Assembly (NCBI RefSeq): GCF_014200495.1
Contig: NZ_JACHBY010000002.1
Span: 62,001 to 126,000, forward strand
Direction of reading: 5' to 3'
Origin: Mucilaginibacter geliditolerans
GTDB taxonomy: Bacteria; Bacteroidota; Bacteroidia; Sphingobacteriales; Sphingobacteriaceae
DNA: 64,000 bases
Part shown: positions 43,811 through 52,760 of the stretch, piece by piece
Layout: every line of letters starts with the position of its first letter
How positions within the stretch are numbered: the stretch's first letter is position 1
Notes under the pieces: generated by a model
Seen by the model: only the letters and a program-made list of their open reading frames with translations
Told to the model about the DNA's origin: nothing
The model's database searches: none
Made by a program: the position numbers and the translations under genes

Positions 43811-44788
43811 ATGAAAATAGCAATAAATGGATTTGGCCGTATCGGCCGGATGACTCTAAGAGCATTACAAAATAAAACAGACATTGAAGTAGTGGCAGTC
43901 AATGATTTAACCGATGTTAAAACGCTGACTCATTTATTAAAATATGATACAGCGCACGGTCGTTTTCCCGGCGAAGTAAGTGCTGACAGTAACACGATCA
44001 TTGTAAACGGAAAACCGATAATCATGTTGAGCGAACGCGATCCTGAAAAACTGCCATGGAAAGATTTGGGTATTGACGTTGTTATAGAATCCACTGGCCG
44101 CTTTACGGATAAAGCCGCGGCGCAGGCGCACATCAATGCAGGTGCGAAAAAAGTACTGATTACTGCCCCGGCAACAGGCGGCGTAAAAACTATTGTGCAT
44201 GGGGTAAATAATGAACTCATAAGCGATGATCTGATCTACTCTACAGCCTCCTGCACCACCGGTAGTATCGCTCCGATCCTTTATATATTGGATAAAGAGT
44301 TTGGCGTAGAATCCGGGTATATGATTACCGTTCATGCCTTTACTGCTGATCAGAACTTACAGGATGCACCGCATAAAGATTTGCGCAGAGCCCGTGCAGC
44401 ATCTTATTCAATTATCCCTACTACTACAGGTGCTGCCAAAGCAATTGGCGATGTGCTGCCAAACTTAAAAGGCAAACTTGATGGTTATTCTTACCGTGTT
44501 CCGGTAATTGATGCGTCTATTGTTGATTTGTCGATTAACTTAAAGAAAGAGGTGTCGGTCGATGAGTTAAACAGCCTGCTCAAAAGCTATGCTGAAAATT
44601 CACTAAAGGGCATCATGGAGTACACGGAAGAGCAGTTTGTATCATCGGACATACTGGGAAATACGCATTCCTCAATTGTGGACGGAAGCCTTACTAAAAC
44701 AATAGGTAAATTGATTAAAGTTGTTGCCTGGTATGACAACGAAGTGGGGATCTCTAACAGAATAGCTGAATTGGTATCCAAGCTATAA
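43811..44788 (+). CDS. gap: Type I glyceraldehyde-3-phosphate dehydrogenase
   Basis: This is a 325-residue enzyme that oxidises glyceraldehyde 3-phosphate to 1,3-bisphosphoglycerate with NAD(P). The dinucleotide-binding INGFGRIGR (5-13), cofactor-contacting ND (31-32), catalytic C148 in ASCTTGSIAP and H175 in VHAFTADQ are present, as are RRARAAS and WYDNEVG. The usual ASCTTNC is ASCTTGS here and the normal MAFRVP is YSYRVP, so it looks like a divergent paralogue rather than the main glycolytic copy (inference). It stands alone between a GlxA-type regulator and an AraC regulator, which supports a conditional role. Confidence 0.92.
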   Translation: MKIAINGFGRIGRMTLRALQNKTDIEVVAVNDLTDVKTLTHLLKYDTAHGRFPGEVSADSNTIIVNGKPIIMLSERDPEKLPWKDLGIDVVIESTGRFTDKAAAQAHINAGAKKVLITAPATGGVKTIVHGVNNELISDDLIYSTASCTTGSIAPILYILDKEFGVESGYMITVHAFTADQNLQDAPHKDLRRARAASYSIIPTTTGAAKAIGDVLPNLKGKLDGYSYRVPVIDASIVDLSINLKKEVSVDELNSLLKSYAENSLKGIMEYTEEQFVSSDILGNTHSSIVDGSLTKTIGKLIKVVAWYDNEVGISNRIAELVSKL

Positions 44789-44860
44789 GCGTCGTAAACT
44801 TTATCCCGGGGCCGGTGCTCATGTTCAGCAAATGGTAGGACAAGTCTGATTTGTCCATGA

Positions 44861-45874
44861 TCACTGCGCTGATTGCGAACTCATGTACTGCCCTGGGGTA
44901 ATTCCCATCCATCGTTTAAAGGTCCTTGTAAAGGCGCTTAGTTCATTATAGCCGAGCAGATAGGAAACCTGTTTAAGGGGAACGTTTCCTGCCTTCAGGT
45001 AACTGATGGCCAGATTTTTACGAACCTCATCTGTAATCTGCTGAAAATTGACACTTTCTTGTTTCAGCTTCCGCTGCATTGTCCTTGCGCTCATGTCAAA
45101 ATTCGCAGCGATATCCTCCAGCGAAACCATGCCCAAATAAGAATTGGCCATCAGGTAGTTATAAATGCGCCCTTGAAAGGTTTCCCCTTTAGGTCTTTTG
45201 TTGGTTTCCGGGGCTATCTTTTGAAGCAAGGCTTGCTGTAATTCATAATTTGCCGTGATGATGGGCTCATTCCAGTATGTCTTATTCAGATCAATGGCGA
45301 ATATACCTGCATTAATAGAAACTTCACACCTGGCCACACGGTTCAATTCTTTGGCATATTCAGTTTTTAATCCATAGCAAAAAGCCAAAGGCCTGATCTT
45401 TTGTAATAACAACCCATCCAGTTCGTGAATAGTAAAAACCATCAGGAGGTGAAGCATTTGTAAGGCTACCGGAGATTGTTGCCAATCGGGTGATACCGGT
45501 ACAAAATGAATCGTAAATACATCTTCTTCTGCGGTGATCTGCATGTTAAAGTCTGCGGTGATCAAATGAACCAGTGAGGCTGCGATACTAATCGCTTCAC
45601 CAACTGTCCGGCTGCTTTTTATAACTTCACCAACAACACCGAGTGCAACCAGTTGTAATGACTCCCCAAAATGTAATCCGAACAATGAATCTCCGCTTAG
45701 CTGCATCGCATTGAGCCAGATATCATTTATCTGCTTTTTTGAAAGTGGTTTTGCGGCGTCGTTTAAGTCGGCCATTGTAATGTTGGATAACCTGCAAATT
45801 CTTTCCACTGACAGATCTCGCTGAGCCGCGTAGGCCAGTAAGCTTAACATCAATCTTTTTTGCTGGTCTTCCAT
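44861..45874 (-). CDS. AraC family transcriptional regulator
   Basis: This is a 337-residue regulator. The N-terminal ligand-binding domain resembles the arabinose-binding-domain family of OruR/ArgR-like AraC proteins (SGDSLFGLHFGESLQLVALGVVGEV). The C-terminal HTH_18 domain (about 235-330) has SLEDIAANFDMSARTMQRKLKQESVNFQQITDEVRKNLAISYL and LLGYNELSAFTRTFKRWMGITPGQY. It is divergently transcribed from the SnoaL-like/hydrolase pair across a 261-nt gap containing three TGTCG.....ATGG repeats. Those genes are its likely targets, along with itself. Confidence 0.9.
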   Translation of the reverse strand: MEDQQKRLMLSLLAYAAQRDLSVERICRLSNITMADLNDAAKPLSKKQINDIWLNAMQLSGDSLFGLHFGESLQLVALGVVGEVIKSSRTVGEAISIAASLVHLITADFNMQITAEEDVFTIHFVPVSPDWQQSPVALQMLHLLMVFTIHELDGLLLQKIRPLAFCYGLKTEYAKELNRVARCEVSINAGIFAIDLNKTYWNEPIITANYELQQALLQKIAPETNKRPKGETFQGRIYNYLMANSYLGMVSLEDIAANFDMSARTMQRKLKQESVNFQQITDEVRKNLAISYLKAGNVPLKQVSYLLGYNELSAFTRTFKRWMGITPGQYMSSQSAQ

Positions 45875-45924
45875 TACTTTAAAATTTAACGAATATACAT
45901 TGGCAGTTAGTGAAAATCAAGAAA

Positions 45925-45937
45925 TGTCGCGATATGG
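45925..45937 (+). promoter_or_regulatory. Putative AraC operator, site 1
   Basis: TGTCGCGATATGG, followed by TAA, lies 51 nt upstream of the araC-type gene start. It matches sites 2 and 3 (TGTCG.....ATGG) and is placed for autoregulation. Confidence 0.45.
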
Positions 45938-45999
45938 TAAATGAATGCCGTTCAAAGTCCCCATCAATAAAAGGATTTTAAAATAGTAATTCCACAGAT

Positions 46000-46012
46000 T
46001 GTCGCAAAATGG
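46000..46012 (+). promoter_or_regulatory. Putative AraC operator, site 2
   Basis: TGTCGCAAAATGG starts exactly 21 bp before site 3, i.e. two helical turns, as expected for tandem AraC half-sites. It overlaps an inverted repeat GATTGTC/GACAATC (45997-46018). Confidence 0.5.
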
Positions 46013-46020
46013 ACAATCAC

Positions 46021-46033
46021 TGTCGTTTAATGG
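46021..46033 (+). promoter_or_regulatory. Putative AraC operator, site 3
   Basis: TGTCGTTTAATGG, followed by TAA, lies just upstream of where a -33 element would fall for a -7-like GATATTTG at 46059-46066. No good -33 TTG is present there, consistent with activator dependence. Confidence 0.5.
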
Positions 46034-46135
46034 TAACAACCAATATGGCTGAGTTGTGGATATTTGCTTAACGAAAAGGACGAATATCCTTAAGAAAAGT
46101 TAAATCCATTTAATAACAATTTAAAATCAGAAAAA

Positions 46136-46531
46136 ATGAAAAACGAAGCAAAAGAAGTAGCAATCGACTTTTTAACAGCAGTACAAACAGGCGACAATGC
46201 TAAACTAGCAGAATTATTACATCCGGCAATCAGGTGGAACCAACCCGGAAACAACAGCGTATCAGGCCTGAAAAGTTCCAATATGGAAGTTTTCGGGATG
46301 GTAGGAAAAATGTTCGAACTTTCAGCAAACAGCCTGCGGTTATCTGAAATCAAATCGGTTAGCGTAAATGGTAGCAAAGTGGCCTGCCTGCTCAGCTGGA
46401 CTGCAACCAAACCTTCCGGTGAAAGCCTGGAAGTGGATAATACCGATGTATATACCGTTGAGAACGGCCAGATCATTGCTGCCGAGATCTTCTCAGCAGA
46501 TATCGACGCAGAAAACCTGTTTTGGAACTAA
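46136..46531 (+). CDS. SnoaL-like / NTF2-fold protein
   Basis: This is a 131-residue single-domain protein with the SnoaL-like pattern: EVAIDFLTAVQTGDNAKLAELLHPAIRWNQPGNNSVSG (helix-helix then the IRW..PG loop) and DVYTVENGQIIAAEIFSAD at the C-terminus. The fold forms a cone-shaped pocket and can be an isomerase, hydrolase or binding protein; no activity can be assigned. It is co-transcribed with the hydrolase gene 24 nt downstream and probably controlled by the divergent AraC regulator. Confidence 0.85.
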   Translation: MKNEAKEVAIDFLTAVQTGDNAKLAELLHPAIRWNQPGNNSVSGLKSSNMEVFGMVGKMFELSANSLRLSEIKSVSVNGSKVACLLSWTATKPSGESLEVDNTDVYTVENGQIIAAEIFSADIDAENLFWN

Positions 46532-46555
46532 TTTAACTAACGAAAGGAAAATATC

Positions 46556-47374
46556 ATGTCATTTATTAAAGCAGAAGACGGAACAAATTTATTTTATAAA
46601 GATTGGGGCAAAGGCCAGGCTATACTCTTCGTTCATGGCTGGTGTATTAACAGCGATTCATGGGAATATGTAATGAATGACCTTGCCCGTAAAAATTATA
46701 GGTGTATTGCCTACGATCAGCGTGGCTGCGGCCGCTCAGACCAGCCATGGGATGGTTATGACTTTAAAACGCTGGCCAGTGATCTTGCCAGAGTAATTAA
46801 CGAACTTAAACTGGATGATATAATTCTTGTTGGCCATTCTATGGGATGTGGTGTAATAAGCCAGTACCTGGCAGATAACAATGATGCAAAAACCAAACGT
46901 GCAATCCTGATCGGAGGCACCATACCGTTCCTTTTAAAAACTGACAATAACGAGGATGGTATTGATGAAATCTATCTTGATCAGGCTATAGCTTTTATGC
47001 AAAAGGACAGGCCTGCATACGTCCGGTCTATCGTTGGAGGTTTTTTTGATTTGTCAGCCGAAAATTGCAAGGTTACAAATGATTTTACGGAATGGGGAAT
47101 TAGCATCACCTTACAAGCCTCTATGCAGGCAAGCATTGAAATGTTAAGAACAGGGGTTAAAACAGACCTGCGTGAAGTACTGAAAACAATTAATATCCCG
47201 GTATTATTACTGCACGGTACTAAGGACGAAAGCTGCCCGATGGAACTTACCGCCAAAAAAGCACAAAAGCTTTTTAAACACTGCCAGTTAAAAATTTATG
47301 AAGATCAGCCTCACGGCATGTATATGATGGATGCTGAAAGAATAAGCGCGGACATTATCGCATTCGTCAGTTAA
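46556..47374 (+). CDS. Alpha/beta hydrolase
   Basis: This is a 272-residue alpha/beta-hydrolase with catalytic triad S95 (GHSMGCG), D224 (HGTKDESCP) and H253 (QPHGMY). The oxyanion region is VHGWC. The arrangement DQRGCGRSDQPWDGYDF after strand 4 resembles cofactor-free haloperoxidase/esterase relatives. There is no signal peptide, so it is cytoplasmic. It follows the SnoaL-like gene with a clear AGGAAA-type purine stretch before the ATG. The pair may detoxify or modify a small aromatic or ester compound sensed by the AraC regulator (inference). Confidence 0.9.
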   Translation: MSFIKAEDGTNLFYKDWGKGQAILFVHGWCINSDSWEYVMNDLARKNYRCIAYDQRGCGRSDQPWDGYDFKTLASDLARVINELKLDDIILVGHSMGCGVISQYLADNNDAKTKRAILIGGTIPFLLKTDNNEDGIDEIYLDQAIAFMQKDRPAYVRSIVGGFFDLSAENCKVTNDFTEWGISITLQASMQASIEMLRTGVKTDLREVLKTINIPVLLLHGTKDESCPMELTAKKAQKLFKHCQLKIYEDQPHGMYMMDAERISADIIAFVS

Positions 47375-47416
47375 TTATAAGCGTGTGATTTATACAGATC
47401 GTTTATATCACTTTAT

Positions 47417-47459
47417 TATTAAAATGTGGTAGAACTGCGGGTTTTGCCACATTTTAATA
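47417..47459. terminator. Bidirectional terminator between convergent genes
   Basis: A 13-bp perfect stem, TATTAAAATGTGG/CCACATTTTAATA, with a 17-nt loop lies between the hydrolase gene (ends 47374) and the DUF5686 gene (ends 47481). A/T-rich arms give T-tracts on both strands. Confidence 0.75.
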
Positions 47460-47480
47460 TAGCTTTTGTTTACACCCCAT

Positions 47481-50189
47481 TTAAAAATCAAGAGTAAAAC
47501 TAAACTTTATACCATAAGGCGAAATACCCGGATGATCAAGATAGTCAAATCTTCTTATTAAGTCTATACGCAGGATCTTGAAGATGTTTCCTATACCTGC
47601 ACCAGCTTCCAGGTAGGGCGTATTACCCAGTGCATAGGTGCCATTTGAGCCATTTGAACCTGTCGGGAACTGATATAGATCTTTTGAATACAAAGGATTG
47701 TTCTCTGTACGCAAGCCACCATACAAAGCTTTAAAAGAAAGGTATTCCCGCCATTTCAAATGTTTTATTAAGGGAATTTTATTTAGAAAAAATCCATTAA
47801 AACTTTGTGTAAAGTTTATCCCCACATAATGATCACTTACAAATTCCAGGTAGTCCATCTTATTATAAGCATTGGGATCATAAGCAATGGATTGGTTGGC
47901 CGGGCTGATGCTTAGCAGTGGAAACGGCACCTTCCCGGTTATAAGGCTGCCAAGCATGGTAACATCTGAATAACCTAATTGCGAAAAATAAAACCGCTTG
48001 TAAATATTAGCATAAATATTGTTGTAAGTATAAGACCCGTTAAGTACACCTTTAAAGCCATGGTTAAACTGCAAGTTAAAAATCGGATACTTACTATGAA
48101 TACTATGTCTTTGCTGGGTTCCCTCTATAATTTGTTCATGGGGTGCATACCTTAGTCCCAGATCAATTTCGCTGGTAGTTAAATTATGTACAAGGGTATT
48201 ATCCGGGTCATTGAGCTCATATACCAATGTACCTGCTGCCTGCTGGTTCCAGTTTCTGAAAGCCAGGTTATATGAAAGATGATTTTCAAAATCCTTTACA
48301 TAAGCAAATGAGAAGATCTTATTATATATCCAATAATCTGTTTTTCCTGTACTGAATGACGATAATGCTTCTTGCTCATTAGTAATAGCAAATGTTTGTC
48401 CAGGCAGATCAATATCATATAAATAGCTTACTTTAAAATAATCATTCGGAAAGCGGTACGAGGGTGTTTTATTGAGTGAAAAGTAAGTATTGAGGTCATA
48501 TTTAAGCTGCTTATCCTTTGTGCCATAGGCTGTATAACCTTCCAGGTAAATGAATGAATTGAATTTGGGAGTAGTTCTTCCCCCTACCTGAAAACGGGCA
48601 CCTTCCTGGTTGTTAAATGAAAAAAAAGAACCGATCGGGCCTATTTGTACTTTCCCTACGTCTGCATATCCTCCTGTAAGTGTGGAAGCTATCCAGGTGG
48701 CTGTTTTAAAGGATGACATATTTTCAAGCCGGTTGATGCGGGCATAAAAATGGTTTTGTTCACTGGTTAAAGTGTCAGTTCGGTGTTGTACCCAATAACT
48801 GGTATCTGATTGATTTGAATTTATGGCTGATTGTAAACTTTTTCCCTCATAAAATGCAGCAGGGAGAGGCGCATTTAATTTATAATTTGAGTAAACTACC
48901 GTTCGCTCCCCAAAAACACCAGCCCCCTTATCTCTAAACACTCCAAAATCAGCATCTACATTACTTTTGATTAGATAAAAACGCCCATTAGGATACTGCT
49001 TAAAATCCAGCCTGATCTTCAGGCTGCGCATAAAATTGATATTGATCTGCTTATTTACATTCAGCTCACAGGATTCTACTGCATAACGGCCATCCAGCGT
49101 AACCCGCAACTTACCTTCAAATAAAAGATCACCTTTATTGCGTGGTGTAAAACTTAATTCAACCAATTTCTCTTTACCGTTTTGTATTGTATCGGTAATA
49201 AAGAATTTATAAAAATCAGGAGCATGATCTGCAATAGGACTCAGAAACTGGTTTACTATGATGAATACATTGTTGTCATAGATATCTATATTATTACCGT
49301 AAAGACGGTTAAGGTAGATATCCAGGCCTGCCGTATCTACAAACTTGATAATATTTATTCCCTTTTCAGCCAATAACACCTGTATTGATTTTTCCGGGGC
49401 TTTTCGAAAGTAATTTTGATATAGCTTTTCAGTAAAAAAAACCGGCAATGAGGTTTGTTTCTGACCATTTATAACTGTGGTGCTATCCAGCATGAATTTA
49501 TACTTGCTGAAAAAATGACTGTTGGTTAGCTTGGATGATAGATTAAATAAGGATAAGCCAATACGCTCATAGCGATCGTATTGCAGATAATCTGTGCTTT
49601 CCATACGATTTTGATTTTTATGATCAATAACCTGTTGAATCAATTCAACGGCAGGATTGCCTTTATTTCTGTATCTTTTACTTTTACCGGAGTTTATAAC
49701 TACTTCCCTAAGTTGGGTTTGACTAGGTTTGAGCTTAACATTGATATTATTATTCTGGCCACCATTTATTGCCTTAACCACCTTTTGATAGCCTTCAGAA
49801 GAAAATGTAATATGCGTAAATGAACCTGGTGCGCTTAAACTAAATTTACCCTCATTATCAGTATTTGTACCAATATTGCTGCCAGTGAATTTAACATTTA
49901 CGTATGAGAGTGGCTGACCAGAAAACTCGTTGATGACCCGCCCATTCACCTGGGTAAATTTCGAGTTTGGCGGTAATTTATTAATTACTGTATCATGAGT
50001 AGCTTTTAAGCTATCCTTTTTCTGCGCTGTGCAATATAATGGAAGTATAATAGTGACAAAGCATATAATTTTTTTACAGTGATTGAAATGATTATGATTT
50101 AAATACCTGAAAATTGTTAACAAGGGTTTACCTGAGTATATCAGGGAATTGAAACGCTGTATCAATTGGAATAAATAAATAGTGAACAA
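47481..50189 (-). CDS. DUF5686 outer-membrane protein with carboxypeptidase-like domain
   Basis: This is a protein of about 902 residues. After a signal sequence (core CKKIICFVTIILPLYCTAQ, ending near residue 55) comes a CarboxypepD_reg-like domain (VNGRVINEFSGQPLSYVNVKFTGSNIGTNTDNEGKFSL). The long remainder matches the DUF5686 family and looks like an outer-membrane beta-barrel (many aromatic-ending strands; last residues KFSFTLDF). The first ATG leaves a long pre-signal stretch of about 35 residues, so the true start may be a downstream non-ATG codon. The function of the family is unknown. Single gene. Confidence 0.85.
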   Translation of the reverse strand: MFTIYLFQLIQRFNSLIYSGKPLLTIFRYLNHNHFNHCKKIICFVTIILPLYCTAQKKDSLKATHDTVINKLPPNSKFTQVNGRVINEFSGQPLSYVNVKFTGSNIGTNTDNEGKFSLSAPGSFTHITFSSEGYQKVVKAINGGQNNNINVKLKPSQTQLREVVINSGKSKRYRNKGNPAVELIQQVIDHKNQNRMESTDYLQYDRYERIGLSLFNLSSKLTNSHFFSKYKFMLDSTTVINGQKQTSLPVFFTEKLYQNYFRKAPEKSIQVLLAEKGINIIKFVDTAGLDIYLNRLYGNNIDIYDNNVFIIVNQFLSPIADHAPDFYKFFITDTIQNGKEKLVELSFTPRNKGDLLFEGKLRVTLDGRYAVESCELNVNKQININFMRSLKIRLDFKQYPNGRFYLIKSNVDADFGVFRDKGAGVFGERTVVYSNYKLNAPLPAAFYEGKSLQSAINSNQSDTSYWVQHRTDTLTSEQNHFYARINRLENMSSFKTATWIASTLTGGYADVGKVQIGPIGSFFSFNNQEGARFQVGGRTTPKFNSFIYLEGYTAYGTKDKQLKYDLNTYFSLNKTPSYRFPNDYFKVSYLYDIDLPGQTFAITNEQEALSSFSTGKTDYWIYNKIFSFAYVKDFENHLSYNLAFRNWNQQAAGTLVYELNDPDNTLVHNLTTSEIDLGLRYAPHEQIIEGTQQRHSIHSKYPIFNLQFNHGFKGVLNGSYTYNNIYANIYKRFYFSQLGYSDVTMLGSLITGKVPFPLLSISPANQSIAYDPNAYNKMDYLEFVSDHYVGINFTQSFNGFFLNKIPLIKHLKWREYLSFKALYGGLRTENNPLYSKDLYQFPTGSNGSNGTYALGNTPYLEAGAGIGNIFKILRIDLIRRFDYLDHPGISPYGIKFSFTLDF

Positions 50190-50321
50190 AAAAAATCAGG
50201 TAATTATTCTTCCATATAAATAATAGGCTATACATTATAAATGTAGGTTTTAATTCTGTATTAATCCTGAATTAAAAACTATTTTTATAGGTAAGCTATC
50301 GTTAAAATTGAGCAGCGTAGA

Positions 50322-50645
50322 TCAGGAAAGTGGCCGTCGCGGCCTTTTCTTTCTTTGCGGATCGCCCGGTTTTGATAACCGGACATAGGTTTTAACAGAT
50401 GGTTCATCAGCAACGATATTCAGCTTCAGTTCGCGTCCCTGCATTTCTGCGCCGTTTAAAGCAGCCACAGCATTTTCAGCACCATCAGCTTCCAGTATTT
50501 CAATGAAAGCATAGCCCTTGCATTGATTTGTCTTTTTATCGCGCACGATTTTAATGGTGCTGACCGTGCCATAAGGCGCCACCAACTGCACTAGTTCCAG
50601 TTCTGTAATGTCCAGCGGAAACCCGCCGATAAACAATTTGGTCAT
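50322..50645 (-). CDS. RRM-type RNA-binding protein
   Basis: This is a 107-residue single-domain RNA-binding protein. RNP2 is LFIGGF (4-9) and RNP1 is KGYAFIEI (about 43-50), followed by a basic tail (QRKKRPRRPLS). Small bacterial RRM proteins of Bacteroidota and cyanobacteria act on mRNA, often in cold adaptation. The long AT-rich 5' region (50646-50867) could hold regulatory RNA, but I saw no defined element. Confidence 0.93.
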   Translation of the reverse strand: MTKLFIGGFPLDITELELVQLVAPYGTVSTIKIVRDKKTNQCKGYAFIEILEADGAENAVAALNGAEMQGRELKLNIVADEPSVKTYVRLSKPGDPQRKKRPRRPLS

Positions 50646-50867
50646 TTTATACCTGTAAACTTTTAATTAAACCTGAATTATCTTTTATTCAATATTTATT
50701 GCTCAAATATGCTAACATAAATGAGATTAGAAAATAAATATCCAATTAGCTAACGACCAAGCCGGCCTTTTAGTTCCGGAGGAACCGATATATCAACCTG
50801 CTTTTTACTTTAATATTAAAATTCGGTAATCAAGTGCTCTATGGCTCCATATGGTGAAAGCATCTTA

Positions 50868-51710
50868 TCAGACGCCTTCACTCATTTTATATTTTACTAA
50901 TTTTTGAGGGTCAAAAAAATGGTTCAGCGGGCCGTGGCCTTCCCCGATTTTAACATCTTTACCCTGTTCAATCGCATTTTGAATATATATTTTACTTTTT
51001 GATATCGACTGATCCAGATCATTGCCCAACGCGATAAAGGATGCGATAGCAGATGACAGGCTGCATCCTGTACCATGTGTATTGATGGTATTTATTTTTT
51101 TTGAGCTGTAAACATGTTCAACACCATTCCGGTCCAGGTAGACATCAAACAGATCAACGCCTTTTAAATGCCCCCCTTTGATTAGTACCGAATACGAGCC
51201 ATATTGCATAATTCGTACCGCAGCCGCTTTCATGTCATCAATAGTTTTGATATTCATATCGGCCAGTATGGCTGCTTCATCCAGGTTGGGGGTAATTATT
51301 TGAGCTAAGGGGAAAAGCACCTTTTTAAAAGTAGCTATTGTGTCTTTTGCTAACAGATGGTCACCACTGGAAGCCACCATAACCGGGTCAAAAACAACCG
51401 GTACATCCCGATAATCACTTAAAGTTTCGGCAATGCTTATGGCCTGTGCTGCGCTGTGCACCATACCTATTTTGATGGCCGAGGGCTTTAGGTCATCCAT
51501 TACCGCTTTGATCTGCGATTTAACAAACTCAACCGGTATTGAATGTATGCCACTAACACCTAACGTATTTTGAGCAGTAATAGCGGTAATGGCAGTGGTG
51601 CCAAAACACCCCAGTGCACTTATGGTCTTCAAATCGGCTTGTATACCGGCACCTCCCCCACTATCTGATCCGGCAATGGCTAATACAACCGGGTACTTAT
51701 ATTTACTCAT
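50868..51710 (-). CDS. thiD: Hydroxymethylpyrimidine/phosphomethylpyrimidine kinase ThiD
   Basis: This is a 280-residue ribokinase-fold enzyme that phosphorylates HMP and HMP-phosphate to HMP-pyrophosphate for thiamine synthesis. Motifs are AIAGSDSGGGAGIQADLKT near the N-terminus, PVVFDPVMVASSGDHLL, and the anion-hole signature INTHGTGCSLSSAIASFIALG. It is the last gene of the thi operon and overlaps the ThiF-like gene by 8 nt. There is no fused ThiE or TenA domain. Confidence 0.96.
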   Translation of the reverse strand: MSKYKYPVVLAIAGSDSGGGAGIQADLKTISALGCFGTTAITAITAQNTLGVSGIHSIPVEFVKSQIKAVMDDLKPSAIKIGMVHSAAQAISIAETLSDYRDVPVVFDPVMVASSGDHLLAKDTIATFKKVLFPLAQIITPNLDEAAILADMNIKTIDDMKAAAVRIMQYGSYSVLIKGGHLKGVDLFDVYLDRNGVEHVYSSKKINTINTHGTGCSLSSAIASFIALGNDLDQSISKSKIYIQNAIEQGKDVKIGEGHGPLNHFFDPQKLVKYKMSEGV

Positions 51711-52758
51711 ACTCCATCACCCCGTTTTTTAAACTGTACATTTTCCCCTTGTATAAAGGCTTTAACAATTGAATAGCCATTTTACTCCGTTGACCCGACT
51801 GGCAGCAGAACACCAGCTTTTTATCGACCGGTAAGTCTACGATATGATCCTGCAATTCATATAAAGGGATGTTTATTCCGCCGATATTGTAATCTTCAAA
51901 CTCATAACTTTCGCGCACATCTACCAGGTATATTTCACCAGGAGCTTCCGAGAGCCATTTCTTTAGTTCAGCAATTGTTATTTCATGTGAGGTTACCGGG
52001 TCTATTATATTGCTATCTACGTCTTTAGCTTGTTTTTGCGGCTTCCCAACTTTATAAATACTGGTTGTATTATTCAGCGCGTTAATTACCATCAATTTAC
52101 CGGATAAGGTTTCGCCAATATCACAAATGATCTTGATGGCTTCATTGACCATATAGGTACCGATTATTCCGGGTAATACCCCTAATACACCAATCTCAGC
52201 ACAATTAAGCACTTCATCAGCGGGTGGTGCTTCGGGGAATACATCGCGATAACTGGGCCCACCCTGATAATTAAATACGGAAACATGGCCTTCAAACTTA
52301 AAAATGGATCCAAATACAAGCGGTTTATTTAAAGCCACGCAAGTATCATTCACCAAATAACGAGTCTCAAAATTATCCGACCCATCAATCACCAGGTCAT
52401 AATCCTTACAGATCTGTTCTGCATTGCTTGCAGTAAAACGTTCAATAAAAGCAGTGATATTGATATGCGGATTGAGTATACCAAGCTTTTCTTTGGCTAC
52501 ATGAGCTTTATATTTACCTATATCAGCTGTGGAATATAAGATTTGGCGATGCAGATTACTTAGGTCTGCCACATCATCGTCAACAATCCCTATGGTGCCT
52601 ACACCGGCTGCGGTAAGGTATTGCAATATGGGGCAACCTAAACCACCGGCACCAATCATCAGCACATTGGCGTTCTTTAGTTTTTCCTGCCCGGTTAAAC
52701 CAAATTCAGGCAATATGATCTGCCTGCTATACCGCTTTAATTCTTCAGTTGCTAACAT
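51703..52758 (-). CDS. thiF: ThiF/MoeB family adenylyltransferase with C-terminal rhodanese domain
   Basis: This is a 351-residue protein. The N-terminal E1-like domain (ATP-binding GAGGLGCPILQYL, about 37-49) adenylates the C-terminal Gly-Gly of ThiS. The C-terminal rhodanese domain (about 255-350) has the active-site loop CCQSGQRS. A conserved cysteine in the E1 domain and the rhodanese cysteine could pass sulfur to ThiS. Similar two-domain MoeB/MOCS3-like proteins serve either molybdopterin or thiamine synthesis. Here the operon argues for thiamine. It overlaps thiD. Confidence 0.9.
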   Translation of the reverse strand: MLATEELKRYSRQIILPEFGLTGQEKLKNANVLMIGAGGLGCPILQYLTAAGVGTIGIVDDDVADLSNLHRQILYSTADIGKYKAHVAKEKLGILNPHINITAFIERFTASNAEQICKDYDLVIDGSDNFETRYLVNDTCVALNKPLVFGSIFKFEGHVSVFNYQGGPSYRDVFPEAPPADEVLNCAEIGVLGVLPGIIGTYMVNEAIKIICDIGETLSGKLMVINALNNTTSIYKVGKPQKQAKDVDSNIIDPVTSHEITIAELKKWLSEAPGEIYLVDVRESYEFEDYNIGGINIPLYELQDHIVDLPVDKKLVFCCQSGQRSKMAIQLLKPLYKGKMYSLKNGVMEYE

Positions 52759-52760
52759 GG

